Below, in pieces: positions 8,219-18,600 of a stretch of DNA of 64,000 nt. Location: contig NZ_JALBCV010000015.1 of the NCBI RefSeq assembly GCF_022602565.1, positions 1-64,000 on the forward strand. The letters are read 5' to 3'. This stretch comes from Rosenbergiella metrosideri. Its GTDB lineage: Bacteria > Pseudomonadota > Gammaproteobacteria > Enterobacterales > Enterobacteriaceae. A model generated the notes under the pieces. That model was not told the DNA's origin and searched no databases. It saw only the letters and a list, made by a program, of their open reading frames with translations. The first letter of the stretch is position 1. Each line of letters starts with the position of its first letter. Both the position numbers and the translations under genes were made by a program.

Positions 8219-11200
8219 ATGGCAGAACAAACCTCACGCCTGGCGGTTATTATTGATAGTTCTGGCGCACAGAAAAATACCGAAACACTGGCAAGCTCTT
8301 TGGTTAAATTAACGCAAGCCGGGCAGAAAGCGGCTGACGGCGCAGGCAAGGTAACAAAGTCCACTGAGGGTGAAGCTAAGGCTATATCTGACCTCAAAAA
8401 GGCAATAGACCCTGTAGGCTCTGCTATAGATACGCTTGGTAAGCGCTTTACTCAACTGAAAAGTTTTTATGGTAAAGGGCTAATTGACCAAGAAGAATTC
8501 ACCTTTCTATCTCAAAAAATAAATCAGACCACCGAAGAACTTAGCGGAGTTGCTCAAGCTCAAAGGGATGCGGAGAAAGCAGGGGAAGCGGCTGAAGCGC
8601 AACAGCAAGCACAGGCTCAGGCATTTCAGCGGATGCTTGATAAAATTGACCCACTTTCCTCTGCATTAAGAAATCTAGACCAGCAGCAGAGCGAGTTATC
8701 TAAAGCTCTATCATCTGGGAAAATTAATACTACTCAATATGACGCCTATACACAGAAGCTAAATGAAACTCGCCGGGAAATTAACGGAGAGGCGCAGGCT
8801 GAGCGTGATGCTATCAAGGCACATGATGCTCAAGCGGCATCTCTACAGCGCTTAGTGGCGCAATTAGACCCAGTGGGTGACGCATTCAGGCGTTTATCAC
8901 AGCAACAGAAGCAATTGGATGATGCCAAGTCGTCTGGATTACTTTCGCCAGAGGCTTATACCTCTCTATCTTCTTCTGTATCTACTGCCAGAGGCGAGCT
9001 AGAAAAAACTCAGCAGCAGTTGCTAAAAACTGGTCAATCAGCAAAACAGACAGCTTTCGCAATGCGCATGATCCCCGCACAGATGACGGATATTGTCGTC
9101 GGTCTATCCACAGGACAATCGCCGTTCATGGTGCTTATGCAACAAGGCGGTCAGTTAAAGGATATGTTCGGCGGTATTGGGCCAGCGATTAGAGGTGTAG
9201 GTGGATATGTGTTGGGGCTGGCTAGTCCGTTCACCATTGCGGCGGGAGCAGTAGCTGCCTATGGATTGGCATTTCATCAAGCACAGGAAGAAATGGACGC
9301 GCTTAACAAAAGCGCTAACACATTAAACAATGTCAGTGGATTAAACCTAACACAGATAACCGCACTCGCGCACAGTGCCTCAGCGCTAGGCGTTTCATAC
9401 GGTGACGCAATATCAGCAGTTGGGAGTTTGACACAATCGCTGAGCACAAACGCTGATATGTACCCGCAAATAATCAAAGCATCGAGTGATTATGCAAACG
9501 CCAGTGGTCAAGACCTAAATTCAGTTGTGGGAATGTTCAGCCAGCTTTCCGATTCAAGCGGTAAATCTATTGACCAGTTGGACGATAAGTTAGGGTTCTT
9601 AACCGCAGCCCAAAGAAAACAGATTGATGCGGCCTTGGAAGGTGGAAATACTGCCGATGCTCAGCGCCAAGCCTTTGGCGCTCTATCCGATAAGTTAGGC
9701 GAGCTAACTACAAAACTCAACCAAGGCGCTACTGGGTGGAATAATTTTTGGCACTCACTAGGCGCTGGGGCGTCAAACTCGTGGGAAGTATTCAAGGAGA
9801 TAGCAGGCGGCGACTACTTAGAAAATGCTGATATTAGAAAATACCAGCAGAGAACACAGCAGCGCAGTAACGCCATGAGTAGCGGCACATGGACTAGTGA
9901 TAATGAGCAGCACTATCAAATGCTCAATGACACGCCAATAATTAAAGCCTATGTCAGTCAGCTAAGTAATTTAGGTGATGCTCAGAAGAAGCTGCAAGAG
10001 CAAAGCTATCTCAAACAACTTAATACAGACCTGAGCAACAACGCAGACGCGACCACCAAGGCTCGGGAAGCATTAGCGAAGTTAGACAGTCAATTTAAGC
10101 AGCAACCAAAGAACATCCAAGAAGAAGGACGAAGCGATTATTTAGCTCTGAGGGCAAAGTACTCACAGAATCTTGCTGACGCACAGAGCGCCGCAGCCAA
10201 GAAGGATAGAGCGCCCGCAACTAAGGCGTATTCCGAAGATGCTGGCACAAAACTAATCGACCAACTTAACCAGCAACATGCGGCTCTTGCGGCTCAGGTT
10301 GATACGACTGACAAGCTATCTACTGCCCAGCAAGCATTAGTGAAATGGGAGCAACAACTAGCTGACATCAAGGGTAAGTCTACTCTGACCGCCGACCAGA
10401 AATCGCTACTGGCTAATCAGGACAAAATTACAGCGCTATACCAGCAAAATGCAGCGCTAGAAAGGCAGCAGCAGTTAGTTAAGCAAACGGCAGCATTATC
10501 AGGCTATCAAAGTAGCCTAAACCGTGACATTAGCAGCCGAAACTCTCAATATTCTAACGACGAATCAGCGGCGTCAGGAGCTCGTAGCGCATACCAGCAA
10601 GGAATTCTAACGCAAAGAATTACGCTTGAGCAGCAGTTAAACGACAAGATAATCCAGCTACGCCAACAAAGGACCTCGGCAACTACTGATATTGACCGGC
10701 AGACCATAGACCAAGAAATTGCTATGCAGCAGTCAGCGAATGACAAGATGCTAGCGGATTATGATTCCCATACTCAGCGCATGACAGCTATGCGTGGCTC
10801 ATGGTCAAACGGCGCAGAGAAAGCGTGGCAAGAATACGCAGACAGCGCATCTAATGCTTCGGGCATGACTCAGACGCTGTTTAGCGATACTTTCTCCAGT
10901 ATGGAGGACGCTATCGTTTCCTTCTCAACCTCTGGAAAGCTATCGTTCAAGGGGTTCGCTAACTCCGTAATTAGTGATATTGCAAGAATCGCCGCTCGAT
11001 TGGCTATATCTGGCCTTGCCAGTAGTGTTATTGGTGGGGTTAGTAGCTATTTTAGTGGCGGAGCAACGGCTACAACTTCAAGCAATTCAGGATCAGCTCT
11101 ATCCAATGCCGCAAGCAATATAAAATTTAATGCCAAAGGTGGCGTTTACGACTCCCCATCCCTCAGCTCTTACAGCAATCAGGTTTACACCTCACCAAAG

Positions 11201-11506
11201 TTATTTGCCTTTGCTAAGGGTGCAGGCGTGTTTGGTGAGGCGGGACCAGAGGCAATTATGCCACTGACTCGAGGTAAGAATGGCTCCCTTGGTGTAAGGG
11301 CAATAGGTGCTCAATCCTCTACCGGTGGAGATATTAATCTCGGTGGCATTGTGGTTAACGTCGATAGCAGCGGCAAAGCATCCAACGGGTCATCTACCGA
11401 CGGACAAGGAATCGGCAAGCAAATCCAGTCTGCCGTAATCAACACGATAAACGAACAGGCAACCAAGCAGGGGACTCCACTCTGGCGAGCCATTAAGGGG
11501 CGGTAA
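8219..11506 (+). CDS. Tail tape measure protein (lambda H-like)
   Basis: The start at 8219 is preceded by GAGG; an in-frame ATG at 8201 abuts the terminator and is less likely. The 1095-residue protein has a Gln/Ala-rich coiled N-terminal third, then the TMP_2-type segment ([20 protein letters not shown]) with hydrophobic stretches. Further coiled coil follows, then a lambda-type C-terminal region with [19 protein letters not shown] and [15 protein letters not shown]. It sets tail length and helps DNA entry. Its last ~20 residues recur in the gene at 11850. Confidence 0.93.
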   Translation: MAEQTSRLAVIIDSSGAQKNTETLASSLVKLTQAGQKAADGAGKVTKSTEGEAKAISDLKKAIDPVGSAIDTLGKRFTQLKSFYGKGLIDQEEFTFLSQKINQTTEELSGVAQAQRDAEKAGEAAEAQQQAQAQAFQRMLDKIDPLSSALRNLDQQQSELSKALSSGKINTTQYDAYTQKLNETRREINGEAQAERDAIKAHDAQAASLQRLVAQLDPVGDAFRRLSQQQKQLDDAKSSGLLSPEAYTSLSSSVSTARGELEKTQQQLLKTGQSAKQTAFAMRMIPAQMTDIVVGLSTGQSPFMVLMQQGGQLKDMFGGIGPAIRGVGGYVLGLASPFTIAAGAVAAYGLAFHQAQEEMDALNKSANTLNNVSGLNLTQITALAHSASALGVSYGDAISAVGSLTQSLSTNADMYPQIIKASSDYANASGQDLNSVVGMFSQLSDSSGKSIDQLDDKLGFLTAAQRKQIDAALEGGNTADAQRQAFGALSDKLGELTTKLNQGATGWNNFWHSLGAGASNSWEVFKEIAGGDYLENADIRKYQQRTQQRSNAMSSGTWTSDNEQHYQMLNDTPIIKAYVSQLSNLGDAQKKLQEQSYLKQLNTDLSNNADATTKAREALAKLDSQFKQQPKNIQEEGRSDYLALRAKYSQNLADAQSAAAKKDRAPATKAYSEDAGTKLIDQLNQQHAALAAQVDTTDKLSTAQQALVKWEQQLADIKGKSTLTADQKSLLANQDKITALYQQNAALERQQQLVKQTAALSGYQSSLNRDISSRNSQYSNDESAASGARSAYQQGILTQRITLEQQLNDKIIQLRQQRTSATTDIDRQTIDQEIAMQQSANDKMLADYDSHTQRMTAMRGSWSNGAEKAWQEYADSASNASGMTQTLFSDTFSSMEDAIVSFSTSGKLSFKGFANSVISDIARIAARLAISGLASSVIGGVSSYFSGGATATTSSNSGSALSNAASNIKFNAKGGVYDSPSLSSYSNQVYTSPKLFAFAKGAGVFGEAGPEAIMPLTRGKNGSLGVRAIGAQSSTGGDINLGGIVVNVDSSGKASNGSSTDGQGIGKQIQSAVINTINEQATKQGTPLWRAIKGR

Positions 11507-11841
11507 TGGATACATTCAGTTATTGCGTCCAAATAGGCGCGACAGGAACGGTGCCGGTGAAGGTTAATTCGGCACAGTTCGACGATGGTTACAAACAGGT
11601 GAGCGGAGTTGGCATTAACTCAGTCGCCGAAACGTGGAACCTTACGAGCAAGGGCCCGCTGGCAGATATGCAGAAGGTGAGGGATTTTCTCACCTCACAC
11701 TGTGCATCATCCTTCTACTGGAAGAACCCTTGGGGCGAAAACAAGATGTATCGAGTTAAAGCGGATTCTGTTACGCCTAATTTCGTTACCGGACAGTACG
11801 TAGAACTATCATTCACATTTGAACAGGCCTTTGCGCCTTAG
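11506..11841 (+). CDS. Minor tail protein (lambda M-like)
   Basis: A 111-residue protein directly after the tape measure gene, overlapping its stop by one base (TAATG). It has the typical VNSAQFDDGYKQ segment near residues 20-31 and ends YVELSFTFEQAFAP, as in Phage_min_tail proteins. M-type proteins join the tape measure to the tail tip complex. Confidence 0.8.
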   Translation: MDTFSYCVQIGATGTVPVKVNSAQFDDGYKQVSGVGINSVAETWNLTSKGPLADMQKVRDFLTSHCASSFYWKNPWGENKMYRVKADSVTPNFVTGQYVELSFTFEQAFAP

Positions 11842-11849
11842 GGGTAGGT

Positions 11850-12602
11850 ATGAATATCGAGCAAGAGATTAAAGGCATTATTGATAATGCGATGCCTTCA
11901 CACTCACAAAGCCAAGAGATAGATGAATTGCGCGGAAAAGTTGAAAATTTAACTAAGCTTGTTAACAGCTTAATTCTGACTAACACCAACAATAACAGCA
12001 ATATGTCCGATGCTAATTTCAAAATTAATCAAGGTGAGGTATTTATCTCTCCGGCGAATATTTATGGTGAAATTTCATGCTCTCGCGAATCACTAGCTAA
12101 AGAACTCCAGAAGGCAGTTTGTGAAACTATCAACCAGCAAGCTCAGTTCAAAGGTTCTCCATTGTGGAATGCTATTAATGGAGAGGGTAAGAAGTATGAA
12201 TTGCTATTTCGTGGCTTAGAAATTACGGGTGACAAAGTTGAGGCAGTTGTCGATGTTAGTGACGCAAAGCTACCCATGTATGCAGGCTTCAGGATTAACG
12301 TATCAGTCGATCGTAATCCTGACGATTGTTTACGTGCCTACGAAAAGGCCGCTATTGAGAAAGCCGCTTCAATCATTATCGATATCGCTGATGAATTGAA
12401 AAGTAATGGCAGATGTAGTGTAAAAACAACCTCAGTTGATTTCCAAATTGTGGATGGTAAAGGCCAGATGACATGCAGAATGGAGAGACCATCTGACCAT
12501 GAATTATCAGAAAAAATTAAAGAGCTTAAAGCTTATGATGTGGACGCTAAGCTAAAATTTATTGCAGCTTTAATGCCGACTGAGCTATTGAAAAATTTAT
12601 AA
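11850..12602 (+). CDS. Unknown phage protein carrying a tape-measure-tail motif
   Basis: A 250-residue protein not expected between M and L. Residues 22-45 look coiled coil. Residues 94-111 read INQQAQFKGSPLWNAING, closely matching [18 protein letters not shown] at the extreme C-terminus of the tape measure protein two genes upstream. The C-terminal half is an alpha/beta region without a known motif. The gene is visibly more AT-rich than its structural neighbours. A tail-associated accessory protein is possible; function unknown. Confidence 0.7.
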   Translation: MNIEQEIKGIIDNAMPSHSQSQEIDELRGKVENLTKLVNSLILTNTNNNSNMSDANFKINQGEVFISPANIYGEISCSRESLAKELQKAVCETINQQAQFKGSPLWNAINGEGKKYELLFRGLEITGDKVEAVVDVSDAKLPMYAGFRINVSVDRNPDDCLRAYEKAAIEKAASIIIDIADELKSNGRCSVKTTSVDFQIVDGKGQMTCRMERPSDHELSEKIKELKAYDVDAKLKFIAALMPTELLKNL

Positions 12603-12642
12603 CGAAACTTTTCATTAACACTCAAGTGTCCTGTAGATTATT

Positions 12643-13248
12643 TTAATTGCTTAATTTAACACTGTAATCAAATTGGCTATAGTTGCTGTCCCATTTTCCT
12701 TTATGATTTTTAGCAACATGATTAGTTATTATTTTCATAGCTAAGAGTAATATCATTAATAGCTTGTATTTGTTAAGTTCTGGTGGGGATTTTATGGTTA
12801 TTTCATACTTCAATACCTCATTTTCGTCGTTTATTCTCAGGGTGTGATCTTCTATCGGTGCTTCTGAGGTTTCATTAACCATATTTGTGGCAGACTGAAT
12901 TAGGCCAACCATATCATCTTCTTTTATATCATCTGGGTTAATTTTATGCGCAAAATCGTTACGTATAGTATTTATTTTACTGATTACCTTACAAACATTT
13001 CCGGGTAGACCTAATCGTTCAGCTATGGATATTTTTTTTGAACATTCAATCAATATTCTGTCTTTCTTATTGCTGCCAAAAATATTCGGGCAAGAAGTGC
13101 GAGCGCTTATCCACGAGTCTATTAAAAGCTCTGCAATCAAGTGAATTCGAAGAACCGCACCAACTATGTCATCAGTGTCTACTGCTTTGATGAGTGGTTT
13201 GCTTATGTCCTTATTTTGAAGGCTATCCATAAAAATCCTAGCATCCAT
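12643..13248 (-). CDS. HEPN-like protein on opposite strand inside the tail operon
   Basis: A 201-residue, mostly helical protein. R96-N-D-F-A-H101 matches the R-[NDH]-x3-H signature of HEPN domains, many of which are RNases in toxin-antitoxin or abortive-infection systems. Other helical families also carry RNxxAH, so nuclease activity is not shown. Strand, AT-richness and position mark it as an accessory gene that could be expressed in the lysogen. A GAGG site precedes the ATG. Its start is 20 bp from the start of the divergent 63-residue gene. Confidence 0.7.
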   Translation of the reverse strand: MDARIFMDSLQNKDISKPLIKAVDTDDIVGAVLRIHLIAELLIDSWISARTSCPNIFGSNKKDRILIECSKKISIAERLGLPGNVCKVISKINTIRNDFAHKINPDDIKEDDMVGLIQSATNMVNETSEAPIEDHTLRINDENEVLKYEITIKSPPELNKYKLLMILLLAMKIITNHVAKNHKGKWDSNYSQFDYSVKLSN

Positions 13249-13268
13249 ACGAAACCTCGGAGTAATTA

Positions 13269-13460
13269 ATGAGAGATGAAATTAAAAGTCCAATGATGAT
13301 TTATCTTAACGAAGATGGCGTATCGATAAATCATCAAGGTCAATATGCTGCGTATAACAGCGATGGAAAACTAAACTATTTCTTTGGCACAGATGACTCA
13401 TATTTACCTAAAAGAGTTATTTTCCACGATACAAGGAATAAGAGTAATCCTTCTGGCTAA
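13269..13460 (+). CDS. Small unknown protein, 63 aa, divergent from HEPN-like gene
   Basis: A GGAG site precedes the ATG. The product is short, polar, with several Tyr and Asp, and no signal peptide or recognised motif. It sits between the HEPN-like gene and a terminator before L, so it belongs to the inserted cassette. It could be a partner or antidote of the HEPN-like protein, but only position hints at that. Confidence 0.55.
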   Translation: MRDEIKSPMMIYLNEDGVSINHQGQYAAYNSDGKLNYFFGTDDSYLPKRVIFHDTRNKSNPSG

Positions 13461-13487
13461 CTTAAAGAATCCTGATATTTGATCAGT

Positions 13488-13509
13488 GCCGCCTCCGGGC
13501 GGTTTTTTT
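13488..13509 (+). terminator. Intrinsic terminator before minor tail gene L
   Basis: CCGCC-TCCG-GGCGG stem followed by seven T. The U-tract runs directly into ATGGGTGAAATATG, where GGTGA serves as ribosome site for L. Confidence 0.85.
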
Positions 13510-13520
13510 ATGGGTGAAAT

Positions 13521-14258
13521 ATGTCATTCACAGCAGACTTACAGCAATTAGAACCCGGGTCACTTGTTCAGCTCATTGAAGTGGACGGCACCGAGTTTGG
13601 CATGGATAAGATACTTCGATTCCATGCCTACAACATATCCGAAGAGGGCTGGCAGTCATTCGCAGCCGAAAACCTGCCTTCGATAATCTGGCAGGGCAAT
13701 GAGTATGACCCGCATCCCTATGAGCTACAGGGTGTTGCGGTGTCTAGTGAGGGTTCGCAGCCTACACCTACATTATCGGTCGGCAACGTGATGAACTACG
13801 TGACGGCGCTCTGTCTGCAATACGATGATATGGTGAAGGCCAAGGTCAAAATTCATTACACCTTAAAAAAGTATCTTGATGCAGCTAACTGGAAGCAGGG
13901 CAATCCAGACGCTAACCCCAATGAAGAGCGCGAGCAGCTTTTCTATATCAACGCTAAAACCTCGGAAACCCGGAGCCAATTAGACTTCGAGCTATGCTCA
14001 CCTTTTAATTTGCAATCCCTGCAACTGCCTACTCGGCAAATAACGCCCGTTTGTACCTGGTGTATGCGCGGCTGGTACCGCTCAGGAACCGGTTGTGATT
14101 ATGCGGGGAGTAATTACTTCACTAAGGATGGCGTGGCAACTGATGACCCGTCAAAGGATGTATGCGGGGGCCGATTGGATGACTGCAAACTCAGGTTTGG
14201 CGAAAGCTCGCCTCTTTCATTTGGTGGCTTCCCGGGGGCCAACTTACAAGGAAAGTAA
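13521..14258 (+). CDS. Minor tail protein L, iron-sulfur tail tip protein
   Basis: The 245-residue protein has an N-terminal tail-hub part and a C-terminal Cys-rich part: C178, C181, C192, C215 and C222 (CTWC, GC, VCGG, DDC). Lambda gpL binds a [4Fe-4S] cluster through such cysteines. It forms part of the tail tip below the tube. It is followed after 2 bases by the K homologue. Confidence 0.87.
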   Translation: MSFTADLQQLEPGSLVQLIEVDGTEFGMDKILRFHAYNISEEGWQSFAAENLPSIIWQGNEYDPHPYELQGVAVSSEGSQPTPTLSVGNVMNYVTALCLQYDDMVKAKVKIHYTLKKYLDAANWKQGNPDANPNEEREQLFYINAKTSETRSQLDFELCSPFNLQSLQLPTRQITPVCTWCMRGWYRSGTGCDYAGSNYFTKDGVATDDPSKDVCGGRLDDCKLRFGESSPLSFGGFPGANLQGK

Positions 14259-14260
14259 TC

Positions 14261-14989
14261 ATGCGTGAGAAATTGCTCGAGGCAATACGCCAGCACGTTA
14301 TCGCTGAATACCCGAAAGAAGCCTGTGGCGTGATTATCCAGAAGAGTAATAAGCAAACTTACATGCCTTGCCACAATGATGCCGACGACCCGCTAAACAC
14401 CTTTGTGATGCGTGATAGTGATTACCGGTCAGCCGAACAAGAGGGCGAGGTAATTATGATTATCCATTCACACCCTGATGTGCCGGTGCTTATCCCCTCA
14501 GAAATGGACAGAATTCAGTGTGATTACTCTGGCCTTGAGTGGGGGATCATGTCGTGGCCTGATGGGGATTTCTGCACATTCTCGCCACGCACTGACCGAG
14601 ATTACGTTGGTCGCCCTTGGGTGCTCGGTCACGCTGATTGCTGGTCGCTGATTATGGACTACCACAAGCGAGAGTATGGAATAGAGCTGCGTAACTGGTC
14701 TGTTCCTTATGAATGGTGGGCCAGTGGTAAAGAAAACCGCTACGAGGATAACTGGCGAGCAGAGGGATTTATCGAGGTACAGACACCGCAGCCCGGCGAC
14801 ATGATAATGATGCAAATCGGCGCACCAGTGACCAACCATGCCGCCATTTACCTTGGCGATAACCTTATCCTCCATCACAACTACGGTAATCTCTCAACGC
14901 GCGTTCCCTATGGTCAATACTTCCGTGACAGGACAGTGCGCATTGTTCGACACAAGGATATTCCTGATGCTAAAAACACTCATCCTTAA
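14261..14989 (+). CDS. Tail assembly protein K: JAMM plus NlpC/P60 peptidase
   Basis: Two domains in 242 residues. Residues 1-110 are a JAMM/MPN metalloprotease-like domain with E20 and the H69-x-H71...S80-x2-D83 set. Residues 120-240 are an NlpC/P60 domain with likely catalytic C127 (ADCWSL), H193 (NHAAIYLGD) and H205/H206. Such proteins are needed for tail tip assembly and may cut peptidoglycan during entry. All key residues are present. Confidence 0.9.
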   Translation: MREKLLEAIRQHVIAEYPKEACGVIIQKSNKQTYMPCHNDADDPLNTFVMRDSDYRSAEQEGEVIMIIHSHPDVPVLIPSEMDRIQCDYSGLEWGIMSWPDGDFCTFSPRTDRDYVGRPWVLGHADCWSLIMDYHKREYGIELRNWSVPYEWWASGKENRYEDNWRAEGFIEVQTPQPGDMIMMQIGAPVTNHAAIYLGDNLILHHNYGNLSTRVPYGQYFRDRTVRIVRHKDIPDAKNTHP

Positions 14990-15581
14990 AGGCCAGGCAG
15001 CTAAGCGCTTCGGTAAGACTCATCAATTCAACGTTGCTGATTTAAACGAGATGATCCGAGCGATGTGCTCACAGGTGAAAGGATTTAAAAAGTATCTGGC
15101 TACCGCACACCATGACGGTGTTCACTTTGCCTTTTTCTCTGAGAAAGAAAACATAGGCATTGAGGGCTTTGAGCTGACGACAACAACCAAGACATTTACC
15201 ATGCAACCTGTTCCTCGCGGGGCGAAGAATGGAGGTCTTACTCAAATTATTATCGGAGCGGCTGTTCTTACCGCGGCATTTTTTACTGGCGGAGCAGCCT
15301 TAGCGGCTTACGGACTAAGCGTTACAGCAGCTACAGCAGTTACAACCGCCCTAACAGGAATTGGAATATCGATGGCGCTAGGCGGTGTCGTCCAGATGCT
15401 TACTCCTCAGCCAAAAATGAGCGTAGGGTCATCTTCAAGCGCTGACAATAAACCTAATTATGCCTTTGGCGCACCGGTTAACACTGTGGCAATGGGTTAT
15501 CCCGTCCCAGTACTTTACGGTGAGCGAGAGGTCGGTGGGGCGGTCATTAGTGCCGGTATCTTCTCAAGCGACCAGCAATAA
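14967..15581 (+). CDS. Tail assembly protein I
   Basis: The start at 14967 (ATG behind AAGGA) overlaps the K gene by 23 bases; the longer frame from 14838 lies wholly inside K. The 204-residue product has an N-terminal ubiquitin-like part and a Gly/Ala-rich hydrophobic segment (about residues 90-140) typical of lambda TAPI proteins. It ends with a conserved VPVLYGEREVGG stretch. It helps J assemble and is thought to leave the finished tail. Confidence 0.85.
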   Translation: MLKTLILKGQAAKRFGKTHQFNVADLNEMIRAMCSQVKGFKKYLATAHHDGVHFAFFSEKENIGIEGFELTTTTKTFTMQPVPRGAKNGGLTQIIIGAAVLTAAFFTGGAALAAYGLSVTAATAVTTALTGIGISMALGGVVQMLTPQPKMSVGSSSSADNKPNYAFGAPVNTVAMGYPVPVLYGEREVGGAVISAGIFSSDQQ

Positions 15582-15598
15582 CTTAACGAATTTAATCA

Positions 15599-15621
15599 GG
15601 TCACTTCGGTGGCCTTTTTTT
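15599..15621 (+). terminator. Intrinsic terminator before gene J
   Basis: GGTCAC-TTCG-GTGGCC stem with seven T. The U-tract runs into ATGGGTGAAACATG, almost identical to the joint before L. Confidence 0.85.
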
Positions 15622-15632
15622 ATGGGTGAAAC

Positions 15633-18600
15633 ATGGCATTTATTCAAGATTACCCGATACACGGCCGCAAGGGTGGCGCGGCAAAAGCCCATACGCCTGT
15701 TGAGCAAGCCGATAACTTACTTTCCGAAGCTAAGCTTAAAATGCTTCTTGCAGTGTGTGAGGGTGAAGTGGAAGGAACGGTCACCGCGCAGCAAATCTAT
15801 CTCAACGACACCCCGTTGGCTAACGATGATGGCTCTTATAATTTCACCGGGGTTAGGTGGGAGTTTAGGCGCGGTACGCAGGACCAAGAATACATTCAAG
15901 GCATGCCGGAGATTGATAACGAGCTATCAGTTGGGCAGACCATCACCACCACGAATCCATGGACGCGCCAATTTACCGACACCTCACTGGATGCTATCCG
16001 CATTAAACTCAGTGTTCCGGCGCAATACCAGTATAAAGATAATGGTGACATGGTGGGAACCGTCACCGAGTATGCTATCGACCTTTCCACTGATGGTGGC
16101 AGCTATCAAACGGTGGTGCAGGGTAAGTTCGACGGCAAGACGACTTCCGAGTATCAGCGTGACCACCGCATTGATTTAGCAAGTGGCGCAAGCTCTTCGA
16201 CTATTCGTGTTAGGCGCATCACTGCTGACTCTACCGACACTAAACTGGTCAATGCTTTTAAGATTTTCTCCTTTGCAGAAGTGATAGACAGCAAACTGCG
16301 CTATCCGAATACCTCACTACTTTTCATCGAGGTCAATTCAGAGCAATTTACCAACGGTGCACCGAAAGTCACGGTGAAGATGAAAGGGAAGTTAATCCGC
16401 GTGCCGGATAACTACGACCCGGCTACACGGACTTACTCTGGTAGCTGGTCCGGTAACTTCAAGCTGGCTTATAGCAATAACCCTGCGTGGGTATTCTACG
16501 ACCTAATTCTGGACAAGATTTACGGCATGGGAACCCGTGTTGATGCTTCGATGATTGATAAGTGGGGCTTGTATCAAATTGCGGTGTACTGTGATGAAAT
16601 GGTATCGAACGGCGCTGGCGGGACTGAGCCTCGATTTACCTGCAATGCCTATGTGCAATCACAGGAAGAAGCTTTTACTGTGATGCAAGATTTTGCAGCT
16701 ATCTTTCGCGGTATTACCTTCTGGGGCAACTCACAAGTTATCGTTAATGCAGACGTACCGGTTGATGATTTGGAATGGACTTATACCGCAGCGAATGTCG
16801 TTGATGGGATGTTTAGCTATGCAGGAGGCTCCTATAAGAACCGCAATACCTCCTGTCAGGTGAGCTATTCTGACCCAGCTAACCATTACTCCGACACTAT
16901 CGAGGCAGTCTACGACTCCGATTTAGTAGAGCGGTACGGCGTGCAGCAAATGAGCTTAACGGCTATCGGCTGTACCTCTCAAAGCGAGGCACATCGGCGC
17001 GGTCGTTGGGCGCTACTCTCCAACTCGAAAGATGCCACCGTGTCATTTAGTGTCGGGTTAGACGGTCATATCCCGTTGCCGACTTCAATTATCGGCGTTG
17101 CTGACCCGTATCGGGCCGGAAAACAAAACGGCGGTCGAATCTCAGCGGTTAATGGCCTTGCCATCACACTCGATAGAGAGGTCGATTTTGCGGCCGGTGA
17201 CAGGCTTATCCTTAACTTACCTGACGGCACCTCGCAGACTCGCACCATTGCCAGTATCGCTGCAGATAAGAAAACCATCACTGTTAACACAGCCTATAAA
17301 ACTGACCCTGTTCCCGGGGCAGTGTGGATTATCGATAGTGACAACCTAGCGGCTCAACAATTTCGGGTTACCTCGATTACCGACAATGACGACGGTACCT
17401 TTACCGTTGCCGCTGTCCAGTATGACCCGAACAAGTTTCGCTATATTGACGACGGGGTGAAAATCCAACCAGCCCCCGTCACTGTTACACCGACCAGCGT
17501 GATGAGCGCGCCACAAAATATCGTGGTCACTGAAACTGACCATATAGCGCAGGGCGTAACTGTGGCCACGTTGCAAGCGTCATGGGATAAGGTAGATGGG
17601 GCTATCAACTACTCCGCGCAATGGCGAAAAGATAACGGCGATTGGGTGAATGTCGGATTGACCAGCGCGCAGGGATTCTCTGTGCAAGGTATCTATGCTG
17701 GCGCTTATGATGTCCGTGTCAGAGCTATCAACGCCGCCGACGTTTCCTCGCCATGGGGTTATGCGCAGGGTGTCGCACTATCCGGTAAAGTCGGCAAGCC
17801 TGGCACACCTGTTAACCTACTCGCCACCGATGATGTGGTGTGGAATATCAACCTAACATGGGCGTTTCCTGATGGATCTGGTGATACCGCCTACACAGAG
17901 TTACAGGTTGCGACGACTGCTGACGGGCAAAATCCCCAGCTGCTCACGCTGGTTCCTTATCCAGGCAGTAATTATCAGCACGGGCCTATGCCAGCAGGCG
18001 TGCGTCGCTGGTACCGGGCAAGGATAATCGACAAAATTGGCAACAAGGGAGACTGGACTACGTTCGTTGAAGGTCAATCGAGCATCGATACCTCTGAAAT
18101 ACTCAGTGATATTACTAATCAAGTGCTGCAAAGCGAGGCTGGCAAACAGTTAACTGCCAAGATTGACACGAGCATTGAAGGTATTCTGCAAAACGCACTG
18201 GACAACAATGCGATTGTCGATCATCAAATGGCGGTCAACGGGCAGAACCGCGCTGACATTATCTCGGTGAAAACCACTATCGCCGATAACGATCACGCTT
18301 ATGCGCAGAAGTTTGACCAGATACAGGCAACTGTTGGTGAGAATACCGCGGCAATTTCTGAAAAAGCTACTACTCAATTCTCAACTGATGGTACGGGATC
18401 AGCGGTGTTTAGCGTCAATGCTGGCGTGACCTATAAAGGCACTTACTATTCTGCGGGTATGTCAATCGGCGTTCAGGTTGCAGGTGACGGAGGTGTTAGC
18501 TCTCAAGTGTTATTCCTCGCGGACAGGTTTGCGATGATGAGCCAAGCAGGGGGGAAAACCTACTCACCCTTCGCTGTGCAAAACGGCCAAGTCTTCATCA

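Noticed and set aside
14498-14878. 126-aa minus-strand frame inside gene K
   Set aside because: K has all catalytic residues of both domains in its own frame; the antisense frame has no motif.
15460-16179. 239-aa + strand frame across the I-J joint
   Set aside because: It runs through the terminator at 15599 and overlaps J in another frame; J has clear homology and a ribosome site.
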